Of a stretch of 64,000 nucleotides of DNA, positions 55,146 through 64,000 are shown in pieces. Origin of the DNA: Flavobacteriaceae bacterium PS02338. GTDB taxonomy: Bacteria; Bacteroidota; Bacteroidia; Sphingobacteriales; Sphingobacteriaceae. Made by a program: the position numbers and the translations under genes. Position 1 is the first letter of the stretch. Every line of letters begins with the position of its first letter. The notes beneath the pieces were generated by a model. That model was not told the origin of the DNA, did no database searches, and saw only the letters and a list, made by a program, of their open reading frames with translations. The stretch lies in assembly GCA_029959615.1 (NCBI GenBank), contig JASCOD010000001.1:248001-312000 (forward strand), in the 5' to 3' direction.

Positions 55146-55808
55146 TTACATTCTTTTCCCTCTTATTCTCTTCTTTTGATTGCCCTTAAAAGGTTCATCT
55201 AAAGCAGAGTTCGACTGACTGACTGCCTTTAGTTGTGGAAGGTTCTGTTGTCGCGAAAGACGTTTTTCAATATTGTAGCCCTTCAATATTCTAAGTGCGA
55301 TCTGTCGGAAAAATTTTTTTTGATGCATGTCCGGCTCATTTTGAACATGATTTCTGATTATCTGAGTTAGAATTACTATGACGGCCTTTGGATCTTCGAC
55401 GCTGTAGAGTCCCAGAGGAAAAGGACCTCCAATAACCGGTAGTAATGAGAACTGTCCATCCGATTTCCTAACTACAGGCTTTTGCATTACTATGCCAAGC
55501 TGTTCAAAATCTACTTTATGATCTCCAAAAAGCTGCTTTCTGGCGGTTTCGTCGAGTTTGATTTTGATTGTTCGGTCGTGTGAGCCTATTATATCCCCTA
55601 ACTTTAGTTTGTCTTCATCTGGAAATGGAAAACGAAACAAGAAACCCTGCTGCGTTTGAAGATAGATAGGAAGATTTTCAGGGTCTGTTGTTTTTCCTTC
55701 CTGTTGGTACATTTTAAAAAGCTTTTCGAAGGTTACATAATAGAGACTTTCGCAAGTACCAATTTTTATTTCTCTCCCATTATAAACAATATACTCACCC
55801 ATAATCAA
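55146..55808 (-). CDS. element protein of unknown function between traF and traG
   Basis: 220 residues with no membrane helix. The first half is beta-rich (IVYNGREIKIGTCESLYYVTFEKLFKMYQQEG, GFLFRFPFPDEDKLKLGDIIG); DPKAVIVILTQIIRNHVQNEPDMHQKKFFRQIALRILKGYNIEKRLSRQQ is helical, and the C-terminus is basic (KGNQKKRIRGKRM). Interposed between traF and traG, which are normally adjacent. A start two codons later (MGEYIV) is equally likely. Confidence 0.6.
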   Translation of the reverse strand: MIMGEYIVYNGREIKIGTCESLYYVTFEKLFKMYQQEGKTTDPENLPIYLQTQQGFLFRFPFPDEDKLKLGDIIGSHDRTIKIKLDETARKQLFGDHKVDFEQLGIVMQKPVVRKSDGQFSLLPVIGGPFPLGLYSVEDPKAVIVILTQIIRNHVQNEPDMHQKKFFRQIALRILKGYNIEKRLSRQQNLPQLKAVSQSNSALDEPFKGNQKKRIRGKRM

Positions 55809-55902
55809 TTGCTTTTAAGCTTCACTTTTCATCAAATCCAGACCTGTCTTTCATTGCCTGGACTTTAATGCTCATGTCAGTTTTTTCTTGAAGATTTATC
55901 TC

Positions 55903-56217
55903 CTACTTTTTCAGGAAAATGCTTCGGTTTTTTATCTTAATTACGGTCGGCACCTGTCTCCTTGCCATTGCCTTCATCAGGCCATGCTCACCGTATTTGT
56001 TGCTCATGGCATAAACTTTTGCGAACAACACTCCACCGAGGACAGCCGCTACCAGAAGGCAAATGATCGAGGGAATTCCGATAATGTACATTACAGCGAA
56101 AGTGATCAGCAAAGCCAGTGCACCGCCGCCCATGTACCAGATATACTGGGCCTTTAAGCCCTTGAACTCAATACTTTTATTGATGCCTTTGTTAATTTGA
56201 TATGAACTTGTTTCCAT
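55903..56217 (-). CDS. traF: conjugative transposon protein TraF (VirB3-like)
   Basis: 104 residues, DUF4133. YQINKGINKSIEFKGLKAQYIWYMGGG is the family signature; two membrane helices follow (GALALLITFAVMYIIG and IICLLVAAVLGGVLFAKVYAM), then KYGEHGLMKAMARRQVPTVIK. VirB3-like inner-membrane subunit that works with the TraG ATPase. Confidence 0.93.
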   Translation of the reverse strand: METSSYQINKGINKSIEFKGLKAQYIWYMGGGALALLITFAVMYIIGIPSIICLLVAAVLGGVLFAKVYAMSNKYGEHGLMKAMARRQVPTVIKIKNRSIFLKK

Positions 56218-56229
56218 AACACTGATTTA

Positions 56230-56955
56230 TTAGTGGCCTAATCCACGTTTTCGAACCGGCCTTTGGTTGATTTTTTGTTCAGTACTTACCAATTTCATTG
56301 TGGCAGCAATGTGATGGTTTTTTAATGGACCTGATTTTTGCACCATTGTTGAAAAGAACCGGCCATACGTTTCTGCAAACCCAACTGGATCGAGCGAATA
56401 GAGAGGTGGGATCTGAACAATGATATTTTTATCGCTCAAAATTTTGGTTACTTCCCTTGTGTCTGCATTCAGCATAAAAGTTTTGCTGCTGTGATCGAAT
56501 CCCTTGCAAATGTGATCTAGCATGATTGTAGGGGCTTGCTGATTCCTTAATGCCACTAGGTTATCTGAGCAATAATCAATCTCATATAAATCCCCCGCAA
56601 TATCAATCACGACTTCAGTTCCTGCTAATCTTGCTGCAAGGGCCGGCTGAAGCATTTTTGCTTCCTGGTCATTTTTTCCTTCCAAATCTTGACCCTGCAA
56701 ATTGTACTGTCTGATAAATTCATCGCGGTCAATATCTACCAACTGCGGAATACTAACCATTATATTTTCCAAGCTATCCACTTCGAGATAGGGAACATAT
56801 CGATCCAATATGAAGCGGTAATTTTTGCCATCGAATGCTGCTTCCGATAAAAAGACTTCGATATCGGGGTTGACTTTCCAGATCAATTTGTTTTCTCCCA
56901 TATCAACGATGAAGTCCCCAGCGATTGTTTCAATTTCAATTTTCTTGCTTTCCAT
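56230..56955 (-). CDS. element protein of unknown family, paralogue of the 51.8-kb gene
   Basis: 241 residues from ATG 56955 (MESKKIEIETIAGDFIVDMG); the ATG 15 codons upstream overlaps the methylase-helicase gene. A strong ribosome-binding site, AGGAGG, overlaps the last codons (Arg-Arg) of that upstream gene. Beta-rich with IDIAGDLYEIDYCSDNLVAL and YSLDPVGFAETYG, matching segments of the 274-residue protein. Ends RPVRKRGLGH. Unknown function; expressed with the methylase-helicase. Confidence 0.65.
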   Translation of the reverse strand: MESKKIEIETIAGDFIVDMGENKLIWKVNPDIEVFLSEAAFDGKNYRFILDRYVPYLEVDSLENIMVSIPQLVDIDRDEFIRQYNLQGQDLEGKNDQEAKMLQPALAARLAGTEVVIDIAGDLYEIDYCSDNLVALRNQQAPTIMLDHICKGFDHSSKTFMLNADTREVTKILSDKNIIVQIPPLYSLDPVGFAETYGRFFSTMVQKSGPLKNHHIAATMKLVSTEQKINQRPVRKRGLGH

Positions 56956-56956
56956 T

Positions 56957-59900
56957 TTACCTCCTAAATTTTGTTCTCGTACTCTTGCGCATCTGAGCAT
57001 ACATTTTTTCCTGATTCCGGTCCCGCTGTAACTTCACTACCTTTCCTTGCATTTCACTATCACTGTCGTCGGATGGCAAGCTTACACCATCAATAATTAC
57101 CGCTTCTTCAATAGCTTCCTCGTTGTCTTTAGCTACCGTCACAATCTTTTCTCTGATTTGTTTTTCAAGTTCCTTTAAAGCTTTCTTGCATTCCTGCAAT
57201 TCCGCTTCCCTAGTGAATTCTGTAGTATTCAGCGCTTTTAGATCTGCGATTTCTGTCTTGAGTGTTACCGTGTCAGTTTGGTATTTTTCCAATACCTGCT
57301 CGACCCGGGCTATCGCATTAAGGAAGTATCTTGCCGCCAATTTTGGATTTTCGGAATTAGGTTCTCCATTATTGTAGTAGTATTTAAGGCCGTTTCCGTT
57401 CCGCTGTGCAAACAGCATATTCCTGTCATCGAAAGATCTGCGTTCAATATGCAGGTCATAACCGTATAGGGAACCGATCCGCTGTGATTCCTTGCCTTCT
57501 TTTGGCTGCCAGTTATGGTAAAGGTCGATGATTTGGTTGCCCAGGATCTCGCTATCATTGCCAGCGACGCCAATTAGCTTAATGGGGTTTTCTTTGATAC
57601 CGTCCTTACCGAGCTTAAGCACACTCTGATAATGCTGACGATCATCTTTCAACCGCACAATCATTTTTGAAGCACTGAGCAGTTTTGCTGTCTTGTCTTC
57701 AATTTGCCACCTATTCCTGCTGTGTTCTTTGTAGTGGATTTTCTTCAGCGACTCCAGTGCAGCTACTTTCTTTTCCAGCTTCGCTTTCTCCATCAGCGAA
57801 GTATCTCCACTAAGGATTGCCAGATACTCTGCAAAGTTGATTCCCGACTTTTCATCCATCGCGCCCTCATCGATCGTTCTGACCTGTAGCTGATTGTTTT
57901 TCATCTGACTGATGAAGAACTGCTTGTTCCGTAGCAGATTGAATTTGTACGCATCCAACGATCGTTCCGTCGCATAAATAAACACCTGCACCTTATTGTC
58001 ACGATGTTGCTTAGCGACCCAATTTCCCTGGCGTGCACCGCGGCCATTGCGCTGTTCAAGCTCAGAGGGCTTCCAGGGCGTATCAAGATGATGAATTGCT
58101 ACGATCCTCTGCTGCGAATTATTTCCAGTTCCAAGTTTCTCGGTACTGCCGAGCAGGATCCGGATCGCGCCATTATTAACTTTATTGAACAGCTCATTTT
58201 TTTGGCTACGCTTATAACTGTGCACAAAAGCAATTGAATCCCTGGCAATTCCATGTTCAGTGATCAATTTCATCAACAAGGCTTGGTAGACGTTAAAGCC
58301 GTCGGTACCTGGTGTTCCCATGTCGCAAAAAACCAGCTGCGTCCCCTTGTAGGCTTCACTCTCTTTATGGAGTTCCGCTATCTTCCGCGCGCATACGCTG
58401 ATTTTGTTCTCAGGATGGTCGAAGTACCTGCTTTGGCTGATCAGACGCATATCCACCGCAAGCTTTTTTGCATAGTTGGTGGCAATCAGCATCCTAGCCT
58501 TATCTTCTTTCTTAGAAAGCATCGACCTGCCAAGCAAGGTGGCATCACCGGTCTTCGCAAATTTCATCAGTCGTTCAATGAAGGCAACCTGCTCATCGGT
58601 GGGCTTGATATTCACCAATGTTTCATCGATCACAGGTTTATCCAATCGGATATGGTCTGCTGTTTTGTAATCAGCGATCTCATTATAGGCCATGGCGAGT
58701 TCTGGGACTTTGATGAAGAACCTGAACCTCTCTTTGACCACGATCTCGTTGGCGACATTAAATTCGAAATCACTGGTCTTTTTGGCATAGACTGCCGCCC
58801 AAGCGTCAAAGTTTTCTATTCCCTGGGCTTCCAGTTCCCGGGGACGGAGGTAGTAGAATAACAGGTACAGTTCCGTGAGGCTGTTGGAGATCGGTGTTCC
58901 TGACAGAAATGTCGCACACAGATCTTGGTCGAACTTTTGTTGTAACGTCCTAACTGCAAAAAGCATGTTCATGGCACGCTGGCTGCCCTCAGCATTACCG
59001 AGTCCGGCAACGTTCCGGTGCCTGGTCGTGAAGGCCAAGTTCTTGAACTTATGGCTTTCGTCCACAAACAGATGGTCAATTCCGATACTTTGGAAATTGA
59101 TCCCGCTATCTTTGCGGTTTTCCATACGGTCCTTAACCGTTTTTAATTTGACGGCAAGGTTATTTTTCCTGACTTCAAGGCCAGCTCGCATTTCTTTAGA
59201 TATGTCGGTTCCCAAGTCTTCTAGTGTTTGAAGATCTTTATCCACATTGTACAACAGGTCCATAAAAATCTGTTGCTGGATTTCCTCTGCCTGCTCGATC
59301 TTTTCAAACTGTTCATGGGTCAATATCACACAGTCCCAGTTATTATTTTTGATCTCGTGCAGCAAGCGGACCCTGTTTTTGGGCATGAAATCATTTTCAT
59401 CGGGAGCGATGATCTTAGCATTCGGGTAGGCAGTCCGGTATGTTGCCGCGATTTGGCTGACATTGGACTGTAGCCCCAGAATGACCGGCTTGTTGCAGAT
59501 TCCCAGGCGCTTCATTTCATAGGAAGCGACGATCATGGTCAAAGTCTTGCCCAGTCCGACTTCGTGGTCGATCAATGCACCCCGGTCCTGGATGATACGC
59601 CAAACTGCATTTTTCTGTGAGGAATACAGGTCACTAACCCCCAATGCTTGGAGGTCCAAACCGGGAAAAGTCAAGTGGCTGCCATCATTCTCGCGAAGTT
59701 TATAGCAATTGAATTTTTCATTGTAGATCGTTTCGAGTTCTACTTTCTTTTCCGCAGGGAGCTCATTGAGCCAGACCACAAAACGCTCCCTGATATTCTC
59801 TATTTTCTGGTAGGCCAGCTGGATCGCGTCGTTGTCAGGTCTACGGATAATATTACCTCCGACACTTTTTTCCTCGATCGTAAAGTTTGGAGAAGTGTTT

Positions 59901-62479
59901 TCCAGGGCGTGCTCCAAAAGGGTATACCCGTACATCTTCCTGCCGGACTTTGGAACTATGGCGAATTCATGATCAACCTTTGTGTTTCTCTTAGCTTTGA
60001 CCTTAAAGGTGTCGATTGAGGAGAAATAGGCGACTTGAGATTGCGTATCAAACAATTGGTCGGCAAATTCCTTGTAGTACGTAGTTGGTATCCAGCGCTC
60101 ACCAAGATTAAAATCCAAAAGCTCAAAGGGTATCTTTTCAGGCTGCGCACCGTGAAGTGCTGCCAGACTACGTTGATATTGAGTATTCGCGGGATCTTCG
60201 TTGACTGCAAGCTGTGCATTATGCAATTTCCGAACTACATTGCCACTAAGGAATCGATCTGCCGTTTCCCATTGGTCAGTTTTCGGATCGAGATAGATCA
60301 GATCTCCCAGCCTTTCGATCGCCTTTTCGCGATCTACTTGGAGTGCGGCTGAGATGAGTTCCAGTTCAACTTTGCCGACCTTGTTCAGGCAGTAGGCCAG
60401 CGCCAGGGAGGGCTGGTCTGTGACGAAGATTTCCTCTTTCTTAACGGTCGAGGTCGTCAGGATATCCGATTTGACAAATTGATTTCCTGCTCGTCGTTCC
60501 AAGGACGATAGGACAATTAAGCCGCATCCGCGATCTTCAAGAATACGTCTACGGTTCTCTCGGGTATTAAGACTACCGTATACCGAAACGAATTCTTCGT
60601 ATTGCCGATCAACTTCCTTTCTTAAAGCGTCCGGTACTGGCTCAGCTGAAGCTTCTATTTCGGCTAGTTGCATATACTGATCGCGGAGGGAACAGTACGC
60701 TTCATAAAACGACACATTTGATTGGCTCGGCAAAAGCTTGAATTCTGCTTTTCCTTTCCCATGATCCAATTTCAACAACTGACCAATCTTTCCATCATGC
60801 ACCACGAGCGTAGCTTCCCGATAGTAAGATTTGATGAGATCTGCGTCATTGACAGAACTTTGCTGTAGTACAAATGCGTCGGAAAGCAGCTGGTCTCCTT
60901 GATAAACGAATTTATGATTGTACTGTCGCAGCCGATCCGAAACTTGATCCAAATGTTGTTTTGTCTCCGTGCCAGGATACCATTTCTGGCTCGTTTTGAT
61001 TTCCTGAACATTACTAAATATCTTATAACGGTACTGTTCGCTTCTGTGTGGTTTTGCCACGATCATTACGATCACTTCATGGTCAGGCTGGTCGGTGGTT
61101 CTGATGGTACTGATGATCCTGGCGCTGTCTTTCCGAATAAATTCCAGATCCTTATCCGTCAGATAGGATTTAGCCCGGTCAATAATTTCTGCCGGTGCAA
61201 TATCGAAAAGCCCTAACTGAACAGAAACTTGATTTTCCACTTTGTTTTCGGGCATTGGAAGGTAGGTCAGCACTTTTGTTGAGGTCGGTATTTCGTCTAC
61301 AGCCGAAGACTGGTACTTCGGATATCTTGCCTTGACGAAGTATAAATCCAGACCCTCAACCAAGGTTTCTTTTAGTCTTAAACCAACATCTTCAATATTT
61401 CCATCCTGCCAGGTACGCTGATGCGGCTGACCGTACTGGTTCCTGTCTTCCGATATGTTATTGCCGCAGATCAGTTCCGGGCGGTCGGCCAGATATTTGT
61501 TGATGGAATATTCACCAAATTCATTGGTCCGTAGTACGGTTTCCAGCAGTTCCTGTTCTGCATCTGCTAGACCCGGTTTTTCATCCCGTCGCTGGACAAC
61601 CAGTAGATGGCTGGGCGCTTCCGTGCCACCTGTATCCTTCATTAGGTTGTCCGGCATCACTGCAACCGCAAGAAAATCGGCACGGTTAAAAAGGTATTCC
61701 CTGGCATCTCGATTTGATGGGCTGTTCAGAAATGCATCAGTGGTCAGATAGCACATGATACCACCGTCACTGAGCTTTTCAAGACCTTTTGCAAAAAAAT
61801 AGTTGTGAATTTTGTTGGTTAGTCCGGTCGACGATAAATTCTTGTCGTACACGCTAAAATTTCCGAAAGGGATGTTACTGACCACGAGGTCAAATCCACC
61901 AGCTTCACTTGTGGATGTTTCTTCAAGTGCTCGGACCTGTGTGTTGCTTTTTGCCCCATAGGTTGAATTGATTGCCGATAGGATAAGTCCCGTGAGCTGG
62001 TCTTTCTCCACAGCAGTAACTTGTGTAAGGTCCGGGAAAGCCTTAAATGCTTCATGCACATAAATACCGGCTCCTGCCGAAGGTTCGTAAATGCGCTGTG
62101 GTTTTATCCCGAGTTCATTAAGTACGGTATAGAATGTCGATGGAACGATTTTCGGGGTGTAGAAGGAGGTGAGTACGCTGTTCCGCAGTGAAGTGATTAC
62201 TTGTTTGTAAGCTTGATCCCCAAAATGCTTGCGTAACAACTGATGAAGATCCATCATATCCTCGTACATGCCCTGATCTCCTTTGGAAACACCTGCCTTT
62301 TGCCACTGTTCCAATGAACCTTCAGGGTGTAGGATCGCCTTGATGCCACCGAATCCTGAGTAGGCCCTAAGCTTGGACATTTCAAGCTCATTGAGCGCAC
62401 CTTTTTCAGTATTCCACTTTAGGGCAATCTTGATCGCCAGAACATTGGCGCGCAGCTTATGTAAACTATTGTAAGCCAT
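56957..62479 (-). CDS. giant N6-adenine DNA methylase-helicase fusion
   Basis: 1840 residues. An N-terminal DNA methylase (motif [17 protein letters not shown] near 131; motif [11 protein letters not shown] near 204) is followed by a ~700-residue middle region and a DEAD/SNF2-type helicase: [11 protein letters not shown] near 973, DESHKFKN near 1138, [16 protein letters not shown], and [11 protein letters not shown] near 1478. Coiled-coil and basic C-terminus. This architecture resembles phage P1 DarB-like anti-restriction proteins and methylase-helicases of Bacteroidota elements. A likely role is protecting incoming DNA, by inference. Lies between traE and traF. Confidence 0.9.
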   Translation of the reverse strand: MAYNSLHKLRANVLAIKIALKWNTEKGALNELEMSKLRAYSGFGGIKAILHPEGSLEQWQKAGVSKGDQGMYEDMMDLHQLLRKHFGDQAYKQVITSLRNSVLTSFYTPKIVPSTFYTVLNELGIKPQRIYEPSAGAGIYVHEAFKAFPDLTQVTAVEKDQLTGLILSAINSTYGAKSNTQVRALEETSTSEAGGFDLVVSNIPFGNFSVYDKNLSSTGLTNKIHNYFFAKGLEKLSDGGIMCYLTTDAFLNSPSNRDAREYLFNRADFLAVAVMPDNLMKDTGGTEAPSHLLVVQRRDEKPGLADAEQELLETVLRTNEFGEYSINKYLADRPELICGNNISEDRNQYGQPHQRTWQDGNIEDVGLRLKETLVEGLDLYFVKARYPKYQSSAVDEIPTSTKVLTYLPMPENKVENQVSVQLGLFDIAPAEIIDRAKSYLTDKDLEFIRKDSARIISTIRTTDQPDHEVIVMIVAKPHRSEQYRYKIFSNVQEIKTSQKWYPGTETKQHLDQVSDRLRQYNHKFVYQGDQLLSDAFVLQQSSVNDADLIKSYYREATLVVHDGKIGQLLKLDHGKGKAEFKLLPSQSNVSFYEAYCSLRDQYMQLAEIEASAEPVPDALRKEVDRQYEEFVSVYGSLNTRENRRRILEDRGCGLIVLSSLERRAGNQFVKSDILTTSTVKKEEIFVTDQPSLALAYCLNKVGKVELELISAALQVDREKAIERLGDLIYLDPKTDQWETADRFLSGNVVRKLHNAQLAVNEDPANTQYQRSLAALHGAQPEKIPFELLDFNLGERWIPTTYYKEFADQLFDTQSQVAYFSSIDTFKVKAKRNTKVDHEFAIVPKSGRKMYGYTLLEHALENTSPNFTIEEKSVGGNIIRRPDNDAIQLAYQKIENIRERFVVWLNELPAEKKVELETIYNEKFNCYKLRENDGSHLTFPGLDLQALGVSDLYSSQKNAVWRIIQDRGALIDHEVGLGKTLTMIVASYEMKRLGICNKPVILGLQSNVSQIAATYRTAYPNAKIIAPDENDFMPKNRVRLLHEIKNNNWDCVILTHEQFEKIEQAEEIQQQIFMDLLYNVDKDLQTLEDLGTDISKEMRAGLEVRKNNLAVKLKTVKDRMENRKDSGINFQSIGIDHLFVDESHKFKNLAFTTRHRNVAGLGNAEGSQRAMNMLFAVRTLQQKFDQDLCATFLSGTPISNSLTELYLLFYYLRPRELEAQGIENFDAWAAVYAKKTSDFEFNVANEIVVKERFRFFIKVPELAMAYNEIADYKTADHIRLDKPVIDETLVNIKPTDEQVAFIERLMKFAKTGDATLLGRSMLSKKEDKARMLIATNYAKKLAVDMRLISQSRYFDHPENKISVCARKIAELHKESEAYKGTQLVFCDMGTPGTDGFNVYQALLMKLITEHGIARDSIAFVHSYKRSQKNELFNKVNNGAIRILLGSTEKLGTGNNSQQRIVAIHHLDTPWKPSELEQRNGRGARQGNWVAKQHRDNKVQVFIYATERSLDAYKFNLLRNKQFFISQMKNNQLQVRTIDEGAMDEKSGINFAEYLAILSGDTSLMEKAKLEKKVAALESLKKIHYKEHSRNRWQIEDKTAKLLSASKMIVRLKDDRQHYQSVLKLGKDGIKENPIKLIGVAGNDSEILGNQIIDLYHNWQPKEGKESQRIGSLYGYDLHIERRSFDDRNMLFAQRNGNGLKYYYNNGEPNSENPKLAARYFLNAIARVEQVLEKYQTDTVTLKTEIADLKALNTTEFTREAELQECKKALKELEKQIREKIVTVAKDNEEAIEEAVIIDGVSLPSDDSDSEMQGKVVKLQRDRNQEKMYAQMRKSTRTKFRR

Positions 62480-62512
62480 CCTTCCACACTTTTCATCAAC
62501 ACATTATTTATT

Positions 62513-62944
62513 TTAACCGAGGTAGTATGCTATTTCGCCCATGATGGCGTAGCGCAAAGCTTTGTTTGTGAACTGATCCTGTCCTTCCAATTGAAATTTT
62601 TCGAAGTTGGATTTACAGCAGTCCATCATATTGAGTAGTTCAAAATTCAGCATGTTGCTTTGCTGTAGTGCTTCGAAGGCTACCGGAAACTCTTCTTCCA
62701 GGATACCCTTCATCAGCATGAATTTTGATGGTTTCATTTCAGCGGTCATCTGCTCCAGGCAAATCTCTTCGACGGTGACTAACGGCAGTCCCTGATCGAG
62801 CAAATCATTGGCTTCCGGTAATACAGATGCTACTTTTTGCGCTAAATAATCCGACACTTGATATTGTTCCTGGAGATCATACATCAGTTCGGGATTGTAA
62901 CTGGCGATATATTGCCACAACTGTTCCTTTAATGCGGTTTCCAT
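62513..62944 (-). CDS. hypothetical element protein downstream of traE
   Basis: 143 residues from ATG 62944 (METALKEQLWQYIASYNPELMYDLQE); the earlier in-frame start would overlap traE. Helical throughout, with LITVEEICLEQM-like segments, a CC pair (MMDCCKSNFEKF) and a hydrophobic end (YAIMGEIAYYLG). No catalytic motif seen. It sits between traE (17 nt upstream) and the methylase-helicase (33 nt downstream), so it is part of the same transcript. Unknown. Confidence 0.65.
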   Translation of the reverse strand: METALKEQLWQYIASYNPELMYDLQEQYQVSDYLAQKVASVLPEANDLLDQGLPLVTVEEICLEQMTAEMKPSKFMLMKGILEEEFPVAFEALQQSNMLNFELLNMMDCCKSNFEKFQLEGQDQFTNKALRYAIMGEIAYYLG

Positions 62945-62961
62945 TGCGTATGATTTTGAAT

Positions 62962-63291
62962 TTATACACCGAAGAATGCCCTGATCACGGTAGCGACCAC
63001 GACAAGGAACACACATGCTCCAAACCAGGCGGCTACAACTTTGCCCGTATCTTGGTCACCATTGGACCATTTCTGGTAGACCTTGATGGCCCCGATCAGG
63101 GCCACAATTGCTCCGATGGCATACATCAGGTTGGTTCCAGCACCGAAGTAGCTCCGAACCTCCTGGTTGGCTTGGTTAATCCCTGCAAGTCCGTCCTGCC
63201 CATAAACATAAATGGTGAGCATCGATTGCAATGCGATTGCTCCAAGCATCATCTTAAACTTATTCCCATTATTTCCACTGCTCGTATTCAT
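62962..63291 (-). CDS. traE: conjugative transposon protein TraE (VirB2-like pilin)
   Basis: 109 residues, DUF4134. A long signal-like segment (MMLGAIALQSMLTIYVYGQDG) precedes two membrane helices (NLMYAIGAIVALIGAIKVYQKW and VAAWFGACVFLVVVATVIRAFFGV) with the typical NQEVRSYFGAGTNLMYAIGAI string. VirB2-like pilin candidate. A structured element in the upstream leader may govern its expression. Confidence 0.92.
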   Translation of the reverse strand: MNTSSGNNGNKFKMMLGAIALQSMLTIYVYGQDGLAGINQANQEVRSYFGAGTNLMYAIGAIVALIGAIKVYQKWSNGDQDTGKVVAAWFGACVFLVVVATVIRAFFGV

Positions 63292-63314
63292 CTCTCTTAA
63301 GTTTTAGGATTTAT

Positions 63315-63398
63315 AAAAAGCGGAGTGTCCGCCGACTCAAAGCCCTACCAACTGCACAAATCTTTCTTCCTGGCCTGGTCGGGGTTCAACACTCCGCT
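63315..63398 (-). ncRNA. structured leader element before traE
   Basis: On the minus strand AGCGGAGTGT (63389-63398) pairs with ACACTCCGCT (63319-63328), which is followed by TTTTATAA. Inside, CCGAC pairs with GTCGG, extending the stem. It lies between the 152-residue gene and traE. It could be a terminator/attenuator, a structured leader or a small RNA. No known family recognised. Confidence 0.5.
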
Positions 63399-63405
63399 AT
63401 GAACT

Positions 63406-63864
63406 TTACATCTGGCTATTCCACCATTCATCTACATCCCCTACATCCAGTGTAAAAGCTCCATATTTTGAACACTCCGATGCGATCAGTTCATTGATCG
63501 AGGAGCGGTAAGGTGAGTTGCGCATACTTGATCGACTGCTCAGCACGGTACCAATTCTCAGCCTAAGATTTTCTTCCGTTACTCCCTGTTTGGAACAGTC
63601 GCGGATCTCACCGGTAAGCTGAACCACTAATTGTTCGATTTCTTCCATTTCGCTGGTCTCTTCGGAACTGGCGGCTTCTTCGACATCGGGACTTAACTCC
63701 TGCGGATCTGCATAGAATGTTTCCCTTGCCAGTTCACTTTTTCTGGCGACCAAAAGCTTTTTGAGTTCGGAGGGATAGTATCTGATTGCGACGTAGATGT
63801 AATAGATCGTAATCACTAGTAGCAGACCTCCCGCATATTGCATCCATGATATATTACTCAGCAT
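63406..63864 (-). CDS. small membrane-anchored element protein before traE
   Basis: 152 residues. One N-terminal helix (GGLLLVITIYYIYVAIRYY, 12-30) and a cytoplasmic acidic tail (SPDVEEAASSEETSEMEEIEQLV), ending DVDEWWNSQM. The position upstream of traE corresponds to traD-like genes of related elements, but the sequence is not recognised. It is the first gene after a terminator and so probably starts the tra transcript. Confidence 0.65.
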   Translation of the reverse strand: MLSNISWMQYAGGLLLVITIYYIYVAIRYYPSELKKLLVARKSELARETFYADPQELSPDVEEAASSEETSEMEEIEQLVVQLTGEIRDCSKQGVTEENLRLRIGTVLSSRSSMRNSPYRSSINELIASECSKYGAFTLDVGDVDEWWNSQM

Positions 63865-63955
63865 AACTTTGTCCTTTAGATTTGAGTTTCATGATCTCTG
63901 CATTTTTAAAGTGCTGTTGATCAAATTTCTAAGGCAAAGTACCGGGGATTTAAAA

Positions 63956-63985
63956 GGCGCAACAAGTTCAATTTTTGGTTGCGCC
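63956..63985 (-). terminator. terminator of the gene beyond the window edge
   Basis: GGCGCAAC and GTTGCGCC form an 8-bp stem, with TTTTA following on the minus strand. It would close an upstream minus-strand gene beyond base 64000 and separate it from the tra series. Confidence 0.7.
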
Positions 63986-64000
63986 CCCTATGTTTCCCTA

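Larger units (their letters stand above)
41144..64000. mobile_element. integrative and conjugative element, CTnDOT-type, partial
   Basis: Starts where the comM coding similarity ends and continues past the window edge. It carries traE, traF, traG, TraI/VirB5-like genes, traJ, traK, a traL-position gene, traM and traN in the CTnDOT gene order, two methylases and hypothetical cargo. Sample lines in the tra and helicase block look clearly GC-richer than the flanking chromosome (for example 58021-58080 about 63% against about 33% at 14041-14100). Shine-Dalgarno sequences appear (56955, 44901). Integrase, relaxase and coupling protein are not within the window. Confidence 0.9.

Noticed and set aside
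58253..58861. 202-residue plus-strand ORF
   Set aside because: Antisense to the helicase domain of the methylase-helicase, without recognisable protein features.
1..64000. tRNA, rRNA, known riboswitch or CRISPR array
   Set aside because: None was seen by reading; a covariance-model search could not be run.

Overview
The window comes from a Bacteroidota chromosome, most likely a Sphingobacteriaceae member close to Pedobacter. The evidence is the low-GC chromosome, TAnnTTTG-type promoters, few Shine-Dalgarno sequences in the chromosomal part, the gliding-family lipoprotein GldD, futalosine-pathway menaquinone genes, and dispersed intergenic repeats starting with motifs such as CGTCATTTCGA. No rRNA, tRNA or CRISPR array was seen. 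The genus is inferred from gene content only.

From 1 to about 41.14 kb the window is ordinary chromosome. It begins with prfC, a membrane-anchored unknown and the dicarboxylate transporter dctA. Next come a secreted alpha/beta hydrolase, two related porins, a lamin-tail lipoprotein and a VOC protein. A very large multi-membrane NtrY-like sensor kinase is translationally coupled to an 1148-residue outer-membrane protein. fabD, folE-queD and mqnB-mqnD follow. A long minus-strand cluster then carries the phosphosulfolactate synthase comA, aroE, gldD, a metallo-hydrolase, a LolC/E-type permease and an NlpE-C-like lipoprotein. After a TPR protein and an ALDH7-type dehydrogenase, 30.4-34.8 kb is a small accessory zone. 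It holds an FAD oxidase, a lipoprotein with a papain-like C-terminal domain, and three tandem paralogues of a small exported protein, one of them frameshifted. A Crp/Fnr regulator, a GIN-domain protein, a SNF2 helicase and two tandem small acidic proteins complete this part.

At about 41.14 kb the comM/yifB gene is cut at its conserved PCPCG motif. From there to the window edge (about 22.9 kb) lies one end of an integrative and conjugative element of the CTnDOT tra type. The tra genes run on the minus strand in the order traE, traF, traG, TraI/VirB5-like genes, traJ, traK, a gene in the traL position, traM, traN. They encode the VirB2/3/4/5/6/8/10/9-like parts of a type IV secretion channel. 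Interspersed are genes not in the core set: a 1840-residue DNA methylase-helicase between traE and traF, an MT-A70 adenine methylase, two distant paralogues flanking traF-traG, and DUF3945-like proteins, one with a 67-residue tandem repeat. Several of these end in Arg/Lys-rich tails. Next to the comM junction sits a regulator with two XRE helix-turn-helices. The integrase, relaxase, coupling protein and the other half of comM must lie beyond the window.

The least expected observations are the comM insertion, the papain-like lipoprotein with its small paralogues, the methylase-helicase embedded in the tra operon together with the shared basic tails, a structured element in front of traE, and a 113-bp MITE-like palindrome beside fabD.
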